A DNA stretch of 64,000 nucleotides from Sympetrum striolatum (GCA_947579665.1 OX388343.1:89818254-89882253); one strand, 5' to 3'. Positions 11,201 to 21,700 are shown, counted from the stretch's first letter. Made by a program: numbers and translations. Notes: generated by a model not told the origin, from the sequence alone.

Positions 11201-14200
11201 TTTTCTTTGTTTTTGCGACTTATCGGCTAACTGGACGAAAAAACTTCGATCAGACGAGTGAATATGCAGCGGAACGAAAGGCGGACTTCATGGCCACATA
11301 AACAAAACCAATCCTTCGCAGTACTCGATTCTAAGGCGTGATTTCGACAAAGAAAGGTGATGCATCGGAGACCAACCGTTATCGTGTCACGGTCGCTTCC
11401 GTGATTTTCGGGACAATTTGAAAGCACTGAGCAGTCGACCAGAGCCCCAAGGACCGAAAAAGGTGCTTTTAAGAGCAAGAGCGATTATTTACTAATCCAC
11501 TCGTTTGGAAAATTTTGTATGAATTCGTTTTTTATTTTCGAAAGTGTTCCGCTAATACCGCCCGATGTGAATGCCTTGCTAGCCTTCGAAAATTTTGACA
11601 CGTTGTCGATCAGTGGTGATCGTTTTTAGAATAAGTCGAAACGATTTTAAAATGTAACGGATTATTTTGTGAACTTCAGTTGTATTTCGACGTGCGGCCA
11701 TTCTCAGTGACGGCCTTCGTTACTGGTGAAAGGAAAACCGCCCTGGGAGACAGATCTTTAAGGATGGCATTTCGTTCCATCGATTCTATCATATAATTTC
11801 CAAACGGTTCATGCATCTATAAGGATTGCGTTTATTTTAAAAGTTAGCCGAATAACATATGTAATACTATAAATATTTCCACCAATGGCGCACAGGTACT
11901 CTGTTTATACTTGATGAAACTTCAACCATGAGACTTCAACCATGAAAGCTATTTAAAATGATCGAAAAAGACTCGATTATTTGTTAATGTGTTAAGAGTT
12001 TCATAAATGGAATTGGCACTTGCATATCATAAATTGCTTGAAATATAGAATATGACCCTAATGTTTATTAACCCACTTGCGAATTCTTTCCTTGGACAGT
12101 TAAAACTCTCACAATGTAATCCTTAAATCTCATATCTTCTCGCATAAAATTAAATTTAATCTTCAATTTTTAATTAATTAATTAAAGTTATCACAGAAAT
12201 TCTAGTTAAAACTATATTTAACCGTATTAAATTACTTATTTGCGAAAATAATGTGAAAGGTGAGTGATAATTATGAATAAATTTTGCCTGAGAGTAATGT
12301 AATAGAATATTCATGATGCAATGCTTTTAAAGAGGTATACTTACCCAAGAAAAGTGGAGGAGGAAGATGAGAGGCTTGAACCGAGGTCACCAGAGAACGG
12401 AGTGCCATCTTCACGGCTTGCTCGGAGTCCGAGCACGTGTCCAATACTTGCAAACCTGTGAAAAAGAATCGAACTTTAATGCGTGATTTATAATTGGATC
12501 CTCTAATTACTCAATAGCTTTCAAATTAAAAGGAATGCTTACATTCATATTGCGATGGGATTTTAGCGGCTCTAATTGATATTAGGTTAGGGATCAGAAT
12601 CCATCTTTATTGATCAGAATTTACTGAAACACTACTTATATACTTTCTCCTCTCAAAATGCGGTTTCGCACCACATCGCAAGAATCTAGGTTGATATAAG
12701 ATTTGAGTCTTTTTTGGTGTATGGTATGAGAAAATTGATCTCTTCATTGAATAGAAATGTTGGTACTAATTGTTTAATAATGGTTTATAAACTATGCTAG
12801 TATGAAGTATACAATTGTCTTAGGATAGTTACTTATTTTAAATTAAGTAATAATATATTTTCATAATTAAAGAATCATGTCAATCTTATAGCATCTGACT
12901 CAGAATTATATTTTAGAACGACAGTACAAATTTAAAATATTTTATGCATGTATTACTTTTAACTACAATTTATCCTTGAGTAAAAACATTTTATTTTATA
13001 TTTTCTCACTTTAAAGGTCCTGTTATTGTATGATTAACATTGGCTTTTTATCAAATCAATTACCGATCCCTGTTATAAAGCTGATGAAATATTGCCAATA
13101 ATGTTTGTGATCAGAGTGATTCGAAGGGAAGGTCAATTCAGTACATTTTTTAAAAATGCAATAGCTTTTGCATAATTATAATGTAGAATATTGATAGATA
13201 ATGCCCATTATCAAATATAATTATTGCATTCTCACTAATAAAATTAAGGGATAAAAGATTTTTAACATAATTCCTAAATGGAAATTAATTTATATTAAAT
13301 AGAAATACAATTAAAAAAATTCCCTAAATAACCATAGCATAAATAAATTAAGTAGAAGAAGTAGATGCTTTCATTTCTAGTCCTAATTCCCGCTTTTTAC
13401 GACTTCTCTTTAGACTGACGCTTGTTAAAAAAGCGTCAATGAAACTGGCGTTTGCAATATTCTGCATAAAAATATTTATCCAAGTCATTAAAAAAGAAAG
13501 AAAGCAAAAATACCTAAATATAGAGCTTAAAGCAGAAAATGATTTTCACAATGATTTTATTCTGTAGTGCACATACATATTTATATCATAATAATCCAAT
13601 TACTTCTTGGTCATACCATTAAAGAAGGCTGTGGATTTTAAATTTGAGAAAAATAAAGCAGACAATTACCAAATCGTTACTGAGTGATTCAACATAGTTA
13701 GGTTAATTTTCTCCAAGGCTCAGTTATTAATTATAACATTTACTCAATTTCAGATAACTGCATATCTTGAAATTTCTAATGTGTTGAATTAATTGAAGAA
13801 ATCTCTTATTCAAAATGTGTTAAATAAGATAATTGCTTTCGTATTCAATTGGAATTAGCCTTGGTGACGAAGCGTGGAGAGTGCAATTGTGCGGTAATAC
13901 AGCAAAGCCAATATAACGGTTTGGACTCACAATAGGAACGATTATTTTCTTCGTCCTTAGTTTATTTTCCTATTAATCGGCAGACTTTCCCTCTTTTAGC
14001 TGATGTACCGTTCTGTCATTTTCTCCATCTGCTTTTTGCGTCTAGGAAATTCCTTGGACCATTTTTCTTGCTTTCTTAAATCTCGGTCACGACCAGTGTT
14101 TTTCTATCATTTATGTCCAAAATGTCTTTTTGAATACCTTACGTCACACGCAACTCACTTTTGCAATCCTTTCAACGAATGCCTGAAATCATTTTATCCT

Positions 14201-17200
14201 TCCCGCATAAAACTTATTTCGAGAAGAGCTGGCATCTTGAAAGGACGACTTTGTAAGATTCACAATTATTCAAATCTTAATGTAATGTTATAATTATTTA
14301 TATATATATGTAATTATTGTGGAACTTACGAAGTTGTTCTCCTTCCAAGATGTCAATTTTATACGAAGTAGAGCATTTATTTTTTTGAAGGGTTGACATT
14401 TACTCATTTTCATTCTACATTCATCTCATTTCAATTCATTCTATTATGTTCTTATGAAACACTCAAATATTTAAAACTATTCATGTGACAGATATGTACG
14501 TAAATCTTGAAGGAACTTCAAAGACTGGTTTGATTTTTCTGCTTTAAAAAGTTATCACTGAGACTCTAATTAACTCATGGAATTTTAATTACGTCTAAGT
14601 AAAATTTAAACCACTTCCTCTATTCATACGCTAATATATATAACTCTTAATAGATACTTTGATGCATACAAAATCACTCTCTTAAAATGCTTTAGAATTC
14701 CCACCTCATAATTTAAGGATCAATAATATTCCTTCGAATAAAATTCGTTCTTTATTCTTAATTTCAATTCATATCATAACTTGGTTAGTATACCTCAAAT
14801 ATCAGTCACTGTTTTGTCGATTCCGTTTACGTTTAGTCTGATTCTATATTTGTTTGCCACCTGCTTTTCACCGCATGACTTAAATAGCGCCAGTTTGTAT
14901 CTTATGAATGGTTTAAGCGTAACGATATACACTGGTTTGATTGCCCAAAAGGTAACAAGAAAATATATTTTACTCAGTTCTCTGTGATGATGGACTGGAG
15001 GAAGTATGAAGAGCGATAAAAGGATCTAAGTGCCTGTCATTATTATTTGGTTCTTTGTAGACGGGCAAGGTGAATATGAATCATTTGTGATATGAAATTA
15101 ATGAATAGTTATATATTTTCTTTTTATTAGTAAACATTTATTCTTATATTGATGGAAATGAATGCTGGGAAAGGACGAAAACGTTGCGATTTAGGAAGAA
15201 TTCTGGCGTGTGTAGAATTTCACGTGAATTGTTTAAACATAGGTATAACAAATAAGCGATGAGAAACGCATGATTCACATTGTTGAATTTAGAGATGAAA
15301 TGAAGCAGAAATGTCTGTGGCAGGCAGGACTCGAGCCCAGATCTTCCACTTTCCAAGCGTATGTTTTATCCTATTACGCTACCACGACCTTCGATTTATG
15401 ATGCTATGATGGGACACGGTGTGCTCTGGAGGATCCATCACCATAGCGAACTTCCTTTAATTGGTAAGAAATAAGTCAAAAAAATAATTCCGTGGATGTG
15501 AACAACTCTCAAGTGACGAATTTTAAAGAATCCATCGCATAAGGGTACATAACGATGATTACAGCAATTCTTTATTTTATTTATAGCAGTTGACTTATGT
15601 AGAATAAAATTATCTTATGTATTGCATCATCAGTTAACCAGAAATAACATGACTCCTGAGATCGGTCTAACAAAGACCCAATAATTTATTGAATGCCCTC
15701 CTTGACTTTGACAATAATAAACCGATATGAAATGTGCGTCAAATTCTGTATCAGCTGATGTTTATTAAACGTTTTAATTTCAGCTATATAATTCTCGTTA
15801 AAATTTGATGAAAATGGTTGCAGAAATTCTCAAATTTTATTTTAGTTTTAGGACTGCGCGAGTGTTACAACATTCTCATTGAGCGATGCAGTCGTGTTAA
15901 GACGCGCATGTTACTCAATATGACTAAGCAAATACCTATTGGGCATCAAGGAAATCCGCATAATTCTAATGCGAAGAAGATTATTTCATTGATAATTTTA
16001 ACTCTTTTTTTAGCATCCAATATTTACGACAACTGCGTAGATATCTACATTTTTCAATATTTAGGAATAATAAAACTAAATATAAACTCGACGGAATGGC
16101 GATTCACTTTGTAGTAATCCATGACAGGAGTTGAATAAACGAAAACACTTTTCAAGGAGAAACTAGTGTAGTTTATTCCAAAAAAACTTTGCAAATTACT
16201 ACAGAAAACACACACTTAAACCCACGGTATGTTTCAACGCCTAAGTTTCATTATCTAGTGTTATCATTACACTTGAAGTGTGTGTTTTCTATAGTTATTT
16301 TTGCAGAGTTATTTGGAATAAACTACAATAGTTTCTCTTTGAAAAATGCTTTCGTTTATTCAACTCCTGAAGTAGGAATAAACTTTTAAGAGTCGACATG
16401 AACACTTGCAGGACCACAGAACCACTTGAATATATTGATGATGATCTGAATCGTATTCAGTCGAGGATTTTGTTTAAATCTCAACACGTACAGAGATATC
16501 TCGAATTTGCCGTCAAACGAGGATAGGCCTATAATACACTTTCTTAAATAGAGCATTATTTCAGTTTGATCCTTCAATTAGAGCAAAGGTTCCCAAATTG
16601 TGGTAATATTTTTGGGGGTCCGCAGACGCGCATTGTTCACATTAAATATCACTTTGTGTTTGACAATTACATAATAAATTTGCCAATGCTATTAATTTTT
16701 TGCGAATGTCATAAACTAATATTTTTTCCTTTGCGTTAAAAACAATAACTATATGAGTTTGTAATATTATTGTTTAGTTCATGCCAAAACTGTGAAGGGG
16801 TCCCTGAGTTTTTTCCTCCTTCAATGTGTCCACGGACTGGAAAGTTTGGAACTCACTGAATTAGAGGTTTTAAATCTGCAAGAGCCGTCTTTGTGGGCTT
16901 TCCTCGCCGATATCCCTGGTATTCGGAGGAATCAAGAAGGGATAGCCACACTTTTTTATCCGACCAAAGCCATTTTCTCCGAATACCGGGAAGAGAGGCG
17001 AGGAAATCCGACAAAGACGGCAATTGGAGAATTTTAATCTCTAATTTATTAACGACCGAGTTCATAATTTTACTTCTTTACAGATAGAGCGATGTTTACT
17101 AGCTTATCCAGAGAAATAATATCGTAAATTGCTTTAAAAAAGTCGGAATAACCTCAATCAATAACGAATGAACGATATATTGGGGCTGAAGTGTAGTTTA

Positions 17201-18720
17201 ATGCCATGTAGATGAAGAGAAGATAAGTTTTCGTTCTTCAAGAAATCATTGATTAAAGGAAAAATAAATGAATCCACTGATCTGGAAAAAAAACATGATG
17301 AGGCAAGCAAGAATGCATCGCAAAAGGTTTTGGCGAAATATTGAAAGGGTGATCAGTGCAGTGTGAGAAAAGCGTTCAACAGAGAAAAAGTTGTTTGAGT
17401 GTGGTGGTAAGAAAAAGAAAAAAGAGTTAAATAATAAAACGGCAAGTCTGAAATTATGTGTATATATATCTGAAGCGACAGATGTTGTCTGGAATGGGTA
17501 AATGTGGAGGAGTAATGTGAATTATCGAGTCAAATAATGTTACCGCAACAGATAATAGCTTATGTATGGATGTAATTATCAAGTGTCTGAAGCTTTAAGG
17601 AAAAAGTTAACAACACAAATTACAAAAAATTACCATAAAAAGATTTGAAAAGGAAGGTTGGAACTTATGAGCAGTAGGTTTGGCTTCTTGGTATTTGCCT
17701 TATATTTTTATTTAAATATCGTCTTCGTTGAACTATTGGAGCACTCGAGCAAAATTGTCTTTAAATACTAAGTTTTCAACTTCTTTTAATTACATTAGTA
17801 AACTAGATAATAATTCATCCGTCAAATATATAATATTTGTAGAAATATATTTATCGAAACTTACTAACAATCTTAAACCTTCTTGTTGAGACTTGGGGTT
17901 CTTGTTCAAAGAGATAATTTCCATTTTTTTTCACTTGATTCATCAGTTCCAACTATTATTTCAAATATTTACCTGTAAATTCATGAATAGAATAGCGTTA
18001 AGAGCAAACATCTATCCATACTCTAACATGGCTCCGAACTTGGAACCTCAATGAGTGAACCTCAATCTTCACTAACAGTTACATCATCTAGGCATTTTGA
18101 ACGGTCACTATTGTTTCGACGCGTCGTTCAAAAAGTTTTTATGTAGTCACTTGGATTGGATCATTTCCAGCTGGTGACTTTTTCCACCTTCCCAATTTTG
18201 TAACTCTAAATAAAGACCTATAAAGGACAAAGCGTTGATGGTTTCGGCCTTCATTTGGTCGAAGATCATTGTAATCATAAATGAAAATATAAGATTTATT
18301 ATTCTTTTTAATTTTTTCCCTAAAGAGAAATTTTTCACCGTGTGCAACTACGTTGCGAAAAATCGTGAGTGTCAACGAAAGGATTGAATCGTCGCTTTTG
18401 TGGAACATAGCCGTGAATTTAGAGGGATTCTCACCTATAGATAGTCCGTCCTTGGCCTCTGCGTGTATCTCGTTAACTCTCCTGACGGCCAGTCCTGCCG
18501 CAGCCGCCTGTTGCAGACCCCTCAACTCGACACGGGAACAGTTCGGCCCGCGGTGCAATGCCACTAACGCCGCTACTGTGGCCTCCCCCACGACGCCTTC
18601 GAGGGGCAGAGGGCAGATGCCGACGACTGAGCCCAGGAGGGCAAGGAAGAAAATGGGCGTAGTCAGGTGCCGCTTTCTTCTCCATATTCTGCTACTAGCG
18701 TCTTCCCGGTGAGGCGCCAT
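1973..18720 (-). CDS. class C GPCR-like (mGluR-related) Venus-flytrap receptor, 5' part, four exons
   Basis: Joining 18720-18435, 12455-12345, 4498-4347 and 2245-1973 on the minus strand gives an open 274-residue N-terminal part; all junctions are GT-AG and in phase (1, 1, 0). The order matches the first lobe of class C receptor ligand domains. It runs signal peptide (about residues 1-36), a Cys-containing segment with a GLQQAAAAGLAVRRVN helix (family pattern 'rGiq..eAm.fAv..iN'), GLQVLDTCSDSEQAV (the mGluR 'lGv.ilDtCs' strand), GPDDATTLDAVQKVTSVFKL (the 'GasSSsvs..va.ll..f.ip' position), then SLLRRLDWTSFSILHASDA ('l..l.W.yVs.l.s...'). Known family members are dimeric plasma-membrane receptors. 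The second lobe, Cys-rich domain and seven-helix domain would lie beyond position 1. The Ser-Ser-Ser pocket motif of glutamate receptors is not seen, so glutamate is not an assured ligand. An orphan class C receptor is likely; another ANF-receptor-domain protein is the alternative. Confidence 0.72.
2246..4346 (-). other. intron 3 of the receptor gene (2.1 kb)
   Basis: Bounded by the donor at 4346-4345 and the acceptor at 2247-2246. Contains the perfect hairpin at 2685-2741. Otherwise AT-rich with no recognised gene. Confidence 0.65.
2685..2741. repeat. 18-bp perfect inverted repeat (hairpin)
   Basis: TTTCAAAAAGATGAGAAA at 2685-2702 is exactly repeated in reverse complement at 2724-2741, with a 21-base loop. 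CTCCTAGGAG-like palindromes flank it (about 2630-2640 and 2744-2753), giving a nested fold-back that could be a small MITE. Confidence 0.7.
4347..4498 (-). CDS. class C receptor exon 3
   Basis: 152 bases, acceptor TTTCAG|GATTCC and donor AAG|GTAATA. Enters in phase 1 and leaves in phase 0. It encodes GFLGPDDATTLDAVQKVTSV followed by FKLSHVTPLSLRGRV, aligning by position with the 'G..G...S.....va.l...f.iPqis' part of class C ligand domains. The usual glutamate-pocket serines are replaced by an acidic/Thr segment (DDATT). Confidence 0.72.
5431..5500 (+). repeat. one arm of a fold-back MITE (same family as 16861-17044)
   Basis: CGAATACC...GACAAAGACGGC...TTGGAGA(A/T)TTTAAA(A)CCT matches the right arm of the palindromic element at 16970-17044. 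Only this arm is present here, abutting the unidentified repeat that starts about 5497. Confidence 0.5.
5497..6308 (-). repeat. unidentified dispersed repeat, copy A (inverted relative to copy B)
   Basis: Read on the minus strand this segment matches 15461-16581 read on the plus strand over about 800 bases with scattered substitutions. It runs from GGTAAGAAAT...ATAATTCCGTGGATGTGAAC to CAAACTGAAATAATGCTC-like sequence. No terminal repeats or transposase identify its class. Copy A lacks the ~310-base insertion carried by copy B. Confidence 0.7.
5708..5947 (-). CDS. repeat-borne open frame of copy A (79 aa), possible gene fragment
   Basis: Encodes 79 residues with a basic segment (CSRVKTRMLLNMTK) and a C-terminal hydrophobic stretch (IISLLILTLFLASN) that could be a membrane segment. 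The frame is preserved in copy B (15818-16054) with about 10 of 79 residues different. TTTTATTTTTAG sits just before GGACTGCGCGAG, like a splice acceptor, and a second conserved peptide (EYVDDDLNRIQS...KSQHVQRYLE) lies at 5544-5700. I do not recognise it. It may be exons of a duplicated gene fragment or a repeat ORF. Confidence 0.25.
   Translation of the reverse strand: MQKCLNFILFLGLREGYSILIERCSRVKTRMLLNMTKQKPIGPQGNPHNSNAKKIISLLILTLFLASNICDNCVDPYIF
6292..6346. repeat. 24-bp perfect hairpin at the edge of repeat copy A
   Basis: ATTTCTTACCAAATAAATAC and GAAA (6292-6315) is exactly reverse-repeated at 6323-6346 around the 7-base loop AGTTACC. The left arm overlaps the end of repeat copy A (TTTCTTACC). 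The outer sequence is thus an inverted duplication of the repeat terminus. Confidence 0.8.
6405..6438 (+). repeat. piggyBac left terminal repeat with hairpin
   Basis: CCCTTAACCAGTGACGTGC followed at once by the palindrome GCGGTCTGAGAGACCGC (6422-6438). Confidence 0.93.
6593..6617 (+). repeat. piggyBac subterminal inverted copy of the hairpin motif
   Basis: GCGGTCTGAGAGACCGC followed by ACGTCACT: the left-end AGTGACGT + hairpin module repeated in inverse orientation. Confidence 0.88.
7370..8865 (+). pseudogene. piggyBac transposase, broken
   Basis: Fragments of one DDE_Tnp_1_7 transposase lie in order. An N-terminal piece (VYTRLHNIVAEKPGLKH near 7420-7475) is followed by frame changes and stops. 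A long open piece, 7553-8149, carries ICIDEMLIAFRGRCRFKMYI and KPAKYGLKIM, where the Asp of IDE is the expected first catalytic residue; it ends ITADN then TGA, just after the expected second Asp (family 'aDNWftS'). A third piece, 8304-8759, has KPEIIAFYNSIKGGVDTLHK and RRTRRWPMAVFLRILDIS; GGVD supplies the third Asp, while the neighbouring family Asp is His. Spaced cysteines of the C-terminal zinc-binding domain follow at about 8742-8850, interrupted by stops. The region between the second and third pieces looks shortened. Confidence 0.92.
9215..9276 (+). repeat. piggyBac right terminal repeat
   Basis: Hairpin GCGGTCTCCCAGACCGC at 9215-9231 is followed by ACGTCACTGGT. A second GCACGTCACTGGTTAAGGG (9258-9276) forms the end. 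The right end thus carries two ACGTCACTGGT copies, the outer without the hairpin. Confidence 0.93.
10899..10967 (+). repeat. fragment of the 16861-17044 MITE family
   Basis: CCGAAAACCGG...AAAGACGG(T)TATTGGAGATTTTTAAACCTCTAA matches, with substitutions, the right arm of the fold-back element at 16970-17044. Confidence 0.4.
12345..12455 (-). CDS. class C receptor exon 2
   Basis: 111 bases, entered after TTTTTCACAG and left at TTGG|GTAAGT, phase 1 at both sides. It encodes GLQVLDTCSDSEQAVKMALR and a following helix. The LDTCS motif is the hallmark of the strand-turn after the first helix in metabotropic glutamate-type ligand domains; its Cys normally forms a disulfide. It joins the end of exon 1 (KDGLSI) without a gap relative to the family pattern. 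Confidence 0.75.
15320..15393 (-). repeat. tRNA-related SINE-like segment
   Basis: On the minus strand it has an A-box-like GTGGTAGCGTAATAGGATA and, about 30 bases on, a B-box-like GATCTGGGCTCGAGTCC. The acceptor ends do not pair, so this is not a functional tRNA. It differs from the other SINE-like heads in the window. Confidence 0.45.
15818..16114 (+). CDS. repeat-borne open frame of copy B (98 aa)
   Basis: Counterpart of the frame at 5708-5947; the first 79 residues are about 87% identical (shared ILIERCSRVKTRMLLNMTK and QGNPHNSNAKKIIS). The last residues come from the inserted block. A second shared peptide (DDDLNRIQS..LFKSQHVQRYLE) resumes after the insertion at about 16396-16526. Unrecognised. 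The differences are mostly amino-acid-changing, which argues against strong constraint. Confidence 0.25.
   Translation: MQKFSNFILVLGLRECYNILIERCSRVKTRMLLNMTKQIPIGHQGNPHNSNAKKIISLIILTLFLASNIYDNCVDIYIFQYLGIIKLNINSTEWRFTL
16125..16369. mobile_element. fold-back MITE-like element nested in repeat copy B
   Basis: CAGGAGTTGAATAAACGAAA (16125 onward) reappears as the reverse complement ending at 16369 (TTTCGTTTATTCAACTCCTG). Similarity between arms extends inward through GTAGTTTATTCCA and AAAACACACACTT. About 245 bases, no coding capacity. Confidence 0.75.
16861..17044. mobile_element. palindromic MITE-like element (184 bp)
   Basis: TTAGAG...GCCGTCTTTGTGGGCTTTCC...GGTATTCGGAGGA at 16861-16932 is mirrored by TCTCCGAATACCGGG...GGAAATCCGACAAAGACGGC...CTCTAA at 16974-17044. 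Because it is palindromic, it yields similar-looking open frames on both strands (...PGIRR...), which are not genes. Partial copies are at 5431-5500 and 10899-10967. Confidence 0.8.
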
Positions 18721-18744
18721 TGTTTTCCAGCCTCCCGTCCTGCC
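18435..18744 (-). CDS. class C receptor exon 1 (start codon, signal peptide)
   Basis: The ATG is at 18720-18718 in a strong context (AACAATGG). Coding runs to 18435, where G|GTGAGA is the donor (phase 1). A polypyrimidine tract ending in AG lies just upstream (18746-18745), so the exon probably starts at 18744 and a 5'-UTR exon lies further upstream. Residues 1-18 are basic (RRKRH), followed by a hydrophobic stretch (TPIFFLALLGSVVGI) typical of a signal peptide. An N-glycosylation sequon NCS follows at about residue 60. The exon is far richer in G+C and CpG than its surroundings. Open frame continues past the donor for about 98 codons, but that part loses family similarity and is taken as intron. 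Confidence 0.75.
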
Positions 18745-21700
18745 CTGGAATGAAAAAGGAGGAACAAGATCTCTGATTAAAAATATTTCAGCTTATTCTT
18801 CTGAATGAAAATATATTGAATTGTTTCCACCTACGGTAGGGAGAGATATGAAACTTCTCCACTCAAATTTAATGAATGTGAGATTTATCTTTAGCTCTTT
18901 GTTCTTGTCTCGCATAATCTTCCCAACTTCCACTCTAAGATGTATTCTAAATAAGTCTCACTGAAAGAATAACAAACAATATCTTTAAATGAAGTCTAAA
19001 AATACCTCATAGGTGATATTTTAGTATCCAACAATCGAAAGAGTAATTTTGTAGTCTAAAAGTAAAAGGGAAAAAATTGTTATTACTCAAACTTTAGAAT
19101 GGTAAATTATAACTTCGGTCATTATATCTAATTCCAAATGAGATTAATTTCACTAAATTACCCTGATTGTTGTCGACAGTATGGTAGAACTAAGATTGAC
19201 TTTACTTGCATTGCATTTCAGCTAGACTACAGTAGTTGCATGGAGATGAGTAGTCAATTTTTGATTTTGCTTGACCAATATTAGAGAAATAAAAGTAATT
19301 GGAATAACTCGTTTTCACGAAAGGATTTATTTTCAAAACGATCTATCAAGTGTGCAAATTTTGTTAAGGAGCACCGTAATAGCACTACTGTCATTTTAAA
19401 ATATTAAATTCGCCTCAGGAAATAGAGCGAAACTCGTTTGTCCTACGAAGAAGAAAAAACATGGCCTTCGCTTATGTTAGCCTCAGGAATTGTTTACTTA
19501 AGCTACTGAAGTAAATCATTTCCTGCGAAAGCTTTTCAACCCTTCAAGGGCATACCAAGTTGATTATTTAAGCTTTCTTTAGGTACTTACATATCTTTAC
19601 CGTTCTACCGCTCAATTAAGCTTTTTTGCATGTTTGTAACAATGCCATATTATTTTACGTTTTTAATTTATTTCTGAAACGTTGTTTTTGGTGATCCCTG
19701 CAGCAAATGGCATTTATTTGATTACAACGAATGTTTTGGTAACAATGGCTAAAAAAGTGTTGTAATAAATCAAGACAAAACCATCAAATTCTATCTAATA
19801 TTAATATTACTTATTTGTATATATTTTAAATTCTTACGAAATCTTCATTAATTGAAAAAATATGCTATTTTTATTATGCCAATTAGGGTTTTCCACATCC
19901 CCTTTGTATTGAATCACTTTTAAATAATTATTAATTAGCTAATAATAATATATTACTTATTCCTTTAAAAAGCAAATAATGATTCGTTGTGAATATGCCT
20001 GTTAGATTTTCGCATCACGATACAATTATATTGCCATAATGTTATCTTCATCGCATTATCGTGATAAAAGGTTAACCAATTTTATTTTCTCATGTCAATT
20101 TAAAAAAAAAGGTTCTATGGGATACGTGTATTATTGCTTAGCTATTTTGTATTTCAGGCTAGTGACTAGTACAGGACGACTCACATAATTGCTGAGTGTG
20201 TTTGGAATTTACATTGTTTTCTGCTTCCAAAGGCTGCTCTATTTCAGGCAATTTTCAGGCATATGAAATAGATGTCTTGTAATCTAAGATATCGACCGTC
20301 TTTATTTGAGATGTAGGTAATCATTCACGCTCTAATTCAATCACATTTCGTGACATATGTTAGTGTTCGCCCGGGGCGATAATTGTAACGCATGCCTTAA
20401 TCTTCTCAGGTAAACCGTCGTTTAAACGGATGATAGGATTTTCCGCCGAAGAAACTTGATCCGATTCCTCCTCTCAAGCGAGTTAATACTCTTGAAGTAA
20501 TTAGCTCATTCTTCTAGTTCAAGGCCTCCGGATTCTACGTGCATAATTAATGTTGACCATTTTAGTGAAGCGATAGCGGAAACTAGTGCACCTTTTGCGA
20601 AGGAGCTATGTAATGTTTCCGAAAACATGATATATTAAGGTGTGTCAAGGGAACAGGAATGTTTTACCACCGGCAGTTCGCCATGTAGTTCTTTTCGCCA
20701 CCAAAAAGTTTTGAGGAATTAAAATGCCACTTAAAGAATACTTAGGTATTTTCTCTCAGTTACATTTGGGGTTTTGTCGAGATGCTAATATGAGTACATT
20801 TGTGTGTAGACTTACAAAAAGCCAATCAATTATTAGATATTAGAACATAATATACTACAGTATAGATGTTAAATATGTTCCCGACACTTAAGATATCCCA
20901 TAAAATATTATGCATTTACCCATTTTGAAGCAGAGAGAAAATGTTATAGCTGGTGTTTAGATCATTTTCTTTCACTGTAGAAATACAAATTTAATGAGAT
21001 ATGGCAGGATGCCAATTATAAAACGTGTACTTTATACCCAAGAACGAAAAAGGTTCAATTCATGCTATTTTAGGAATATACTTTATCTTCCATAAATAAT
21101 ATTTATATTGTATGAATGGTAACATATTTCTCTTATTGATAAATTTGAATATCTACTATCTCGAATATAATTTTCAAAATGTCAGTTAATTAGAAAAATA
21201 TATACATTTAAATTTTGTTTTAGAAATCCCTACAAAAAGATTGAACCTCTTCTATAAATTATTAGTTTCAATTTTCAATAACGACAAAAGATTTTACTAT
21301 AAACGGAAGAAAAAGGTAGCAGATTCAATAATTTGTCGAAATATTTTAGTTATACTGTACATTTTCATATTAAGTTAAATACAAGGTTAAATCGTATCAT
21401 TGGAAATTTGAAATTTGACTCAAATGCTTTTTCCCTTATTCTGTTTTTACCGTTACTGCATAATACATAGGCCACAACTCCAGAGAACTCCGATTAGAGT
21501 TAGTTGAACATTAAATGTGCAATCTACATAATATGCCAAACGATAAAATTCAGGAAAACGTTGCAAGTATGCCAAAGGTTTATAGGCTAGACCACAAAAT
21601 TAAAAAAAAACAAAGCAATTTTGACTTTGAACGTTAGAACTGATAACTGCATTGAATAATAGTATTTAGTGCCTTGCGTATTTATGGTAGATTTTATTAA

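Larger units (their letters stand above)
4499..12344 (-). other. intron 2 of the receptor gene (7.8 kb)
   Basis: Hosts a MITE arm (5431-5500), an unidentified repeat copy (5497-6308), a 24-bp hairpin (6292-6346), the piggyBac element (6405-9276) and another MITE fragment (about 10899-10967). 4500-5430 and 9280-10890 show nothing recognisable. 11100-11760 is somewhat richer in G+C and CpG but has no identified gene. Confidence 0.65.
15461..16581 (+). repeat. unidentified dispersed repeat, copy B (with nested MITE)
   Basis: Inverted counterpart of 5497-6308. It is colinear from TTGGTAAGAAAT to AGCATTATTTCAGTTTGATC, but interrupted between about 16067 and 16377 by extra sequence containing a palindromic element (16125-16369). 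GGAATA occurs on both sides of the extra block. Confidence 0.7.
12456..18434 (-). other. intron 1 of the receptor gene (6.0 kb)
   Basis: Contains a tRNA-like SINE head (15320-15393), repeat copy B (15461-16581) and the fold-back MITE (16861-17044). 12456-15300 and 17050-18430 are AT-rich, with nothing recognised apart from a short TGACGCTT/AAGCGTCA hairpin near 13420-13440. Confidence 0.6.

Noticed and set aside
11227..11478. 83-codon minus-strand frame in a CpG-richer stretch of intron 2
   Set aside because: No recognisable domain, splice signals or repeat match; the peptide composition looks random.
16792..17065. Overlapping frames on both strands with similar peptides
   Set aside because: Produced by the palindromic MITE at 16861-17044; similarity between strands reflects the inverted repeat.
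18353..18712. 119-codon plus-strand frame
   Set aside because: Antisense shadow of receptor exon 1; the minus strand has the signal peptide, start context and spliced continuation.
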